This document shows, in pieces, positions 51,376 to 54,759 of a stretch of 54,759 nt of DNA. The position numbers were made by a program, and so were the translations under genes. Source of the stretch: Bacillota bacterium (GTDB lineage Bacteria > Bacillota > Sulfobacillia > Fermentithermobacillales > Fermentithermobacillaceae); contig DUVI01000055.1 of assembly GCA_012841065.1 (NCBI GenBank), positions 1 to 54,759 on the forward strand, written 5' to 3'. The notes under the pieces were generated by a model. It searched no databases and was not told the origin of the DNA. It saw only the letters and a list, made by a program, of their open reading frames with translations. Position 1 is the first letter of the stretch; each line of letters begins with the position of its first letter.

Positions 51376-51774
51376 TTGGACAACAAGAGCAAGGAAGAAC
51401 GAAGTAAGAACATGGCTGCAGTTAAGAATAGAGACACAGATATTGAACTCAGACTTAGAAGGGCACTATGGCGAGAGGGTTTGCGCTACAGAATTTCGAG
51501 CGAGCTGCCCGGCCGCCCGGACATCGTGTTCCCGGGGAAAAAGGTTGCCGTATTCTGCGATGGCTGCTTTTGGCATGGATGTCCCAAGTGTGGTGAGGTA
51601 CCAGAGCAGAACAAAGAGTTTTGGGTCAAAAAGGTAGAAAGAAACACTGAAAGAGACCGCCAAGTTAATGAAGAGCTTACTGGGATGGGGTGGAAGGTTT
51701 TGAGATACTGGGGTTGCGAAATAAAACACGAACTGGGTGAAGTTGTACAGGATATTAAGCGGCATGTTCAGTAG
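51376..51774 (+). CDS. vsr: Very short patch repair endonuclease (Vsr)
   Basis: 132 residues from TTG 51376, with GAGGAG at 51361-51366 (9-bp spacing); upstream in-frame ATGs lack ribosome sites. Motifs: RSKNMAAVKNRDTDIELRLR, GRPDIVFPGKKVAVFCDGCF with the catalytic Asp, FWHGCPKCGEVPEQN with zinc-binding His/Cys, and the C-terminal TGMGWKVLRYWGCEIK. Vsr cuts next to T in T:G mismatches produced when 5-methylcytosine deaminates, and normally accompanies a C5 methyltransferase. It lies 98 bp after drmB and probably protects the host sites methylated by the DrmMII-like enzyme. Confidence 0.92.
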   Translation: MDNKSKEERSKNMAAVKNRDTDIELRLRRALWREGLRYRISSELPGRPDIVFPGKKVAVFCDGCFWHGCPKCGEVPEQNKEFWVKKVERNTERDRQVNEELTGMGWKVLRYWGCEIKHELGEVVQDIKRHVQ

Positions 51775-51943
51775 ACATTCATAGTTGTCAGTTTGCTCAT
51801 TAAGCCTCGATGTGGTCGTAGCCTGTGGCGCAAGTGTTGTGCCGGGATTATAGGGTTTATCCAACCAAAGCGGGCCGCGGGTAAAGATGGCCGGTCTTTT
51901 CTCATTAGCGATCGACCATCCACAAGTGTCAGAACCCCAACAT

Positions 51944-51970
51944 TCCGAGGGCCCATGACAGGCCCTCGGA
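51944..51970. repeat. Perfect 10-bp inverted repeat after vsr
   Basis: TCCGAGGGCC (51944-51953) and GGCCCTCGGA (51961-51970) with a 7-nt loop form a strong hairpin between the convergent vsr and SLH-protein genes. There is no T-tract on either side, so it may be a degenerate bidirectional terminator or a transcript-end stabiliser. Confidence 0.5.
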
Positions 51971-52036
51971 GGATTACCGGGCTTATGGCTCCCGATCAGC
52001 TGTGAGTGTTGAAGTGCCAGATCCCCGTGGACCAGA

Positions 52037-53176
52037 TCAGTCGAGTTCCAGGAGCCTGTAGATGATAACCGCCGCCTCGCGCCTGGTGGCGCCGTTTCCT
52101 GGCCGGAAGGTATTATCAGGATACCCTCTGAGCATATCCCACTCTACAGCTTTTGCGACATACCCTCTGTATGCCGGAGGAATGTCTTCGTAGTCGTCAA
52201 ATTCAGGCAGCGTACCGGCATTCTCACGTGCTTCGTTTTCGAGCCCGAGGGCGCGGGTTGCCATTACGCATACTTCCATGCGTGTGATGGGCATGTCTGG
52301 ACCAAACCCGTCAGGGTACTCCTCCGGCAGGATTATTCCGACAGCCATTGCAGTGTGGGTGTATGGCTCAGCCCAATGGCCGTCTTCCGGCCCGTGGAGG
52401 ATGTCCTCAGCAACCTTGTCTCCCTCCAGGGACGAAACCGGCTTGTCAGGATCGGCCTCCATGGTCAAATCTTTAGCTTGAAGGGGTTCGACGCCACAAG
52501 CTCTGAGCAGCATTGTCACAAACTCAGCCCTTGTGAGGGAGCCCTCAGGGTCGAACAAGTCGGCGCTCTTGCCCTGTACGATTTGCTTTTCGTAAAGGCT
52601 CAGGACGTGTGGATCGCTCCAGGGGTGCTCACCGGTTATGTCCTTAAACGGGCTGTGCTCCGGCATCTCCGGGTCAGGATTTTTCTGTTCCTTATCCGTC
52701 CTGAGGCCGGTGATGCAGAACAAGGCAGACATTATGCCATCCGGAATCTCAAGGGTTACGACGTACAGGCCTGGGGCTACTTGATTGCCTTCGCCATCAG
52801 TCTGATCCCAGGTCCAGGTCTGGCTTTCGCCGGGGTTAACGTCCACAATAGCCATAGTGGAGAAGGGTGAGAATACTACAGTGCCGTAAGGTCTGCTGAT
52901 TTCCCATGGTGCTCCGCGTGAAAGCAATACCGCTGACTCGAGCAGGTTTGTGAACGTGAATTCTACGGGCTCGCCCTGGCGGTAGATTGACTTGCTCGTC
53001 TTGAACGCTGTTTCGGCTTCAACCGGCCATGCACTAATGGGACGGAAAACCGGGTTGAATTTGGCCGGATAGCTCATGTGCGAGGAAGATGCAGTTGCCA
53101 CCCCTGCTGCCATGGTCGAAAGGACGATGCACAACGACACTGCTAGGCAGATTGCTGAATAAGAAGTCCTTCTCAT
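52037..53176 (-). CDS. Secreted protein with BsuPI-like domain and three SLH repeats
   Basis: 379 residues with a signal peptide (MRRTSYSAICLAVSLCIVLS ... ATASS, cleavage near residue 30). A beta-sandwich segment (about 55-155) resembles the intracellular proteinase inhibitor BsuPI fold (SIYRQGEPVEFTFTN, LYVVTLEIPDG). Three S-layer homology repeats follow at about 190-235 (LFDPEGSLTRAEFVTMLLRA), 262-310 (GHWAEPYTHTAMAVGII, PITRMEVCVMATRA), and 325-377 (VEWDMLRGYPDNTFRPGNGA). SLH repeats anchor proteins to the pyruvylated wall polymer. Likely a surface or wall protein; inhibitor activity is not established. It starts at an ATG with AAAGGAGGTTAC-like upstream sequence, GAGGTTACTTTTCC. Confidence 0.82.
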   Translation of the reverse strand: MRRTSYSAICLAVSLCIVLSTMAAGVATASSSHMSYPAKFNPVFRPISAWPVEAETAFKTSKSIYRQGEPVEFTFTNLLESAVLLSRGAPWEISRPYGTVVFSPFSTMAIVDVNPGESQTWTWDQTDGEGNQVAPGLYVVTLEIPDGIMSALFCITGLRTDKEQKNPDPEMPEHSPFKDITGEHPWSDPHVLSLYEKQIVQGKSADLFDPEGSLTRAEFVTMLLRACGVEPLQAKDLTMEADPDKPVSSLEGDKVAEDILHGPEDGHWAEPYTHTAMAVGIILPEEYPDGFGPDMPITRMEVCVMATRALGLENEARENAGTLPEFDDYEDIPPAYRGYVAKAVEWDMLRGYPDNTFRPGNGATRREAAVIIYRLLELD

Positions 53177-53661
53177 GGAAAAGTAACCTCCGTTCTTTAA
53201 TGGTATGTTCTAGGGCAGGCGCTCTCGTGTTCATGCCGCAGCAGGTATATAGAGATTGCTTAAGGAGCGCCGTGCCTGGCAGATCTATAGACCTTCGCGC
53301 GATTTGGTTTGTTCCACGTGCGTATGCAAACTGAGCATAATGAGGCGTCCCTGGTGTACCGGTTTCCCTCCATCCAGTGCTGCATTCGGCAAACCTTCCT
53401 GTTCATTTGGCGTATAATGAGTTGTACATCGTTTTGGAACAGCCGTTTCAGACCAACCGGGGCAAACCGGGCTAAGACACCAGGGAAGGAAGGCGCTACG
53501 TGAACATACGGCGTCGTGTGACCAGCGTAAAACCAGGGCGGCGTCCTTCTCCCAGGCGGGCGGTGTCCAGCCTTATTGGTCTTATGGTGAGCGCTTGTGC
53601 ACACTAATGCCTCAATATTGCTGAACAGTTTGAGACTACTGAGAAACACGGGGGAGTTTGC
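53177..53661. other. 485-bp region with no clear gene
   Basis: Only short frames are present. One 35-codon frame (53500-53607) has GGAAGGAAGG upstream and could be the head of a broken small gene, but has no recognisable family. The left part carries the promoter of the SLH-domain gene on the minus strand. Confidence 0.45.
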
Positions 53662-53970
53662 ATGGACAAGGACCGGTCACAGACACAACAGCCGCAACGG
53701 GAGTACTGGCACGGAAAGGCGTTTGCCTTCTTCACCAACAAACAATGCGAGTTCTTCCCTTGCCACACTGGGGTCGATCCCGATGAGTTCAACTGTCTGT
53801 TTTGTTACTGTCCGCTATATGCCCTGGGAGAGAAGTGTGGCGGCAAATTTACCTATATCAACGACATCAAAGACTGCAGCAATTGCGTTGTCCCTCATCG
53901 GAGGGAGAATTACGGATACATTACCGGCCGTTTCAGTGAGATAGTTGAAGCGATGAAAAGAATGAAATGA
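53662..53970 (+). CDS. Cysteine-rich small domain protein
   Basis: 102 residues from ATG 53662, preceded by GGGGGAG. Eight cysteines in the pattern of the 'cysteine-rich small domain' family: FTNKQCEFFPCHTG, FNCLFCYCPLYALGEKCGG, DIKDCSNCVVPH. A C-terminal helix (FSEIVEAMKRMK) follows. The domain is often seen near cobalamin or metal-handling genes in anaerobes and probably binds metal or an Fe-S cluster, but its role is unknown. No operon partner is present here: its right-hand neighbour is convergent. Confidence 0.78.
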   Translation: MDKDRSQTQQPQREYWHGKAFAFFTNKQCEFFPCHTGVDPDEFNCLFCYCPLYALGEKCGGKFTYINDIKDCSNCVVPHRRENYGYITGRFSEIVEAMKRMK

Positions 53971-54048
53971 GTCACCGGGCCTGTCCGGTGGCTTCCCAGA
54001 AGCGTCTTGATCCTCGATCTCAGGTTGCGGTTCTCTTGCTTCATGTTT

Positions 54049-54639
54049 CTACGGTCCTGGGATTGCCATTTCAACGGATTCAAGCATCTCCAGAAATCTC
54101 TCAAACTGCTCCTGGGATGCCGAGTGTTCCCACAGATCACCGCCGACACGCGACTCAGCCATAGCACGGGTGAACTCTATCAAGTGTGAGTCCGAACCGT
54201 CGTCAAGTACAAACCTGATGTTATCGGCATTGTGTATCAAGGACAACATGATAACCGCATTCCGGTAAAACGGGCGCTTATTGAGGTCCTCTGTATAGAA
54301 ATTCAGCGTATCAGAGTCTGTATTGAGCCTGACGACAACCGCAAACGGCCGCGAGCCGGTAAGCAGCTCAAAAGAACCGTATTCGACATTTTCCGGGTAC
54401 TCAAGATTCATTATGATGCCGCCGACCTTTGAGTTGTCCCCGATATACTCGGTTCTGTGCTCAAGGAGGCGGGCAGCGAAGTTTTTGGCGCGATCGCGAG
54501 GATTCACCGCAAACCCGATAATAACCGCCAATACTACAACCAATGCCGTAGCTGCGAGCCAAGCTTCAGGCTTCTTGTAGTTCAGCACGTTCTTCAGCCG
54601 GCTCTTGGTATCGCTTTCGCCAAAAGCATATTCATGGCT
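54049..54639 (-). pseudogene. Remnant of a BlaR1/MecR1-type sensor (M56 domain lost, DUF4825 tail left)
   Basis: The frame encodes the juxtamembrane block typical of clostridial BlaR1-like proteins (YAFGESDTKSRLKNVLNYKK), a membrane helix (LAATALVVVLAVIIGFAVNP) and a C-terminal DUF4825-like domain (VEYGSFELLTGSRPFAVVVR). The large M56 metalloprotease part that should come before it is absent: the block begins in the same frame directly after the stop codon of the blaI-type gene. A start could be GTG 54588, giving a 179-residue protein, but without the sensor protease. This looks like an in-frame deletion that removed about the first 250-300 codons (inference). Confidence 0.65.
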
Positions 54640-54759
54640 TTACCCCCTGTTTTTGGCCTGATGCTCGTCGATGAGCTTCTGCAGCTCTCTTATTTCCTTT
54701 TCAGTCAGGTGCTTGCGCTGCGCGAAAGCTGCCAGGAACAGCGGGAGTGAACCATCGAA
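54640..54759 (-). CDS. BlaI/MecI-family repressor, C-terminal end (gene runs off the window)
   Basis: The last 39 codons of a gene that begins to the right of the window. The protein end FDGSLPLFLAAFAQRKHLTE, followed by KEIRELQKLIDEHQ, matches the dimerisation helix of BlaI/MecI/CopY-type winged-helix repressors (pattern F-x-G-S then L-T-E-x-E-I-x-x-L-x-x-L-I-D). These control beta-lactamase or envelope genes and are inactivated by a BlaR1 protease; here the adjacent blaR1 is beheaded. Confidence 0.7.
   Translation of the reverse strand, partial: FDGSLPLFLAAFAQRKHLTEKEIRELQKLIDEHQAKNRG

Noticed and set aside
53500-53607. 35-codon frame with a good ribosome site
   Set aside because: The basic N terminus and short hydrophobic end could be the head of a broken gene, but nothing recognisable continues in any frame, so no product is claimed.
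53972-53990. Terminator after the cysteine-rich gene (CACCGG/CCGGTG)
   Set aside because: Only six base pairs and no T-tract follow.

Overview
The window looks like chromosome of an anaerobic, Gram-positive-type bacterium of the Bacillota (Clostridia or a neighbouring class). Supporting signs are strong AGGAGG-type ribosome binding sites with many GTG/TTG starts, a SigI/RsgI pair, an S-layer-homology protein, PadR control of a heterodimeric ABC exporter, a B12-dependent (oxygen-independent) ribonucleotide reductase, 2-hydroxyacyl-CoA dehydratase/activase proteins, a sodium-pump decarboxylase beta subunit, and the dnaE-pfkA-pyk-fxsA order seen in Firmicutes. The species cannot be named from the sequence alone.

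Layout. 1-2640: an envelope-stress module (end of an ECF sigma factor, zinc-finger anti-sigma factor, PspC protein, LiaF-like protein). 2831-6183: a large HgdB-like protein made of two related halves, and its activase. 6341-10346: a YhaO/YhaN-type nuclease-ATPase pair, convergent with a 3-methyladenine glycosylase. 11139-15231: OsmC protein, a hot-dog thioesterase, then nrdR-nrdJ, preceded by two possible NrdR boxes. 15278-17720: a terminator, a structured leader RNA, and a lyase/aminotransferase pair that may handle glyoxylate. 17740-22381 (minus strand): DinG-like helicase, rsgI and sigI. 22382-23070: a gene-free stretch with three 32-bp repeats and a possible PadR operator. 23071-27575: PadR regulator and an asymmetric ABC exporter. 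27637-30871: AtpZ-like protein, murD, nth and a zinc-ribbon protein. 30939-39842: dnaE, a small protein, pfkA, pyk, a yybP-ykoY (Mn2+) riboswitch with its terminator, an OadB-family protein, a 40-residue OadG-like protein and fxsA. 39865-51774: a NERD-domain helicase, then an A+T-richer island with a class 2 DISARM-like phage-defence system (5mC methyltransferase, DrmE-like, DrmA, DrmB) and a Vsr mismatch endonuclease in place of drmC. 52037-54759: an SLH-domain protein, a cysteine-rich small protein, a beheaded blaR1 remnant and the end of a blaI-type repressor gene.

The most notable observations are: (a) a textbook Mn2+ riboswitch, whose P1 strand is also one arm of an intrinsic terminator, placed before a sodium-pump decarboxylase beta subunit and a minimal gamma-like peptide rather than a recognised Mn exporter; (b) a DISARM variant without drmC but with vsr; (c) a structured leader of unknown class with a sequestered ribosome binding site before the aldolase/aminotransferase pair; (d) two NrdR-box-like half-palindromes exactly 31 bp apart; (e) a phased repeat array upstream of sigI. 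All functions are inferred by reading motifs; no database search was run.
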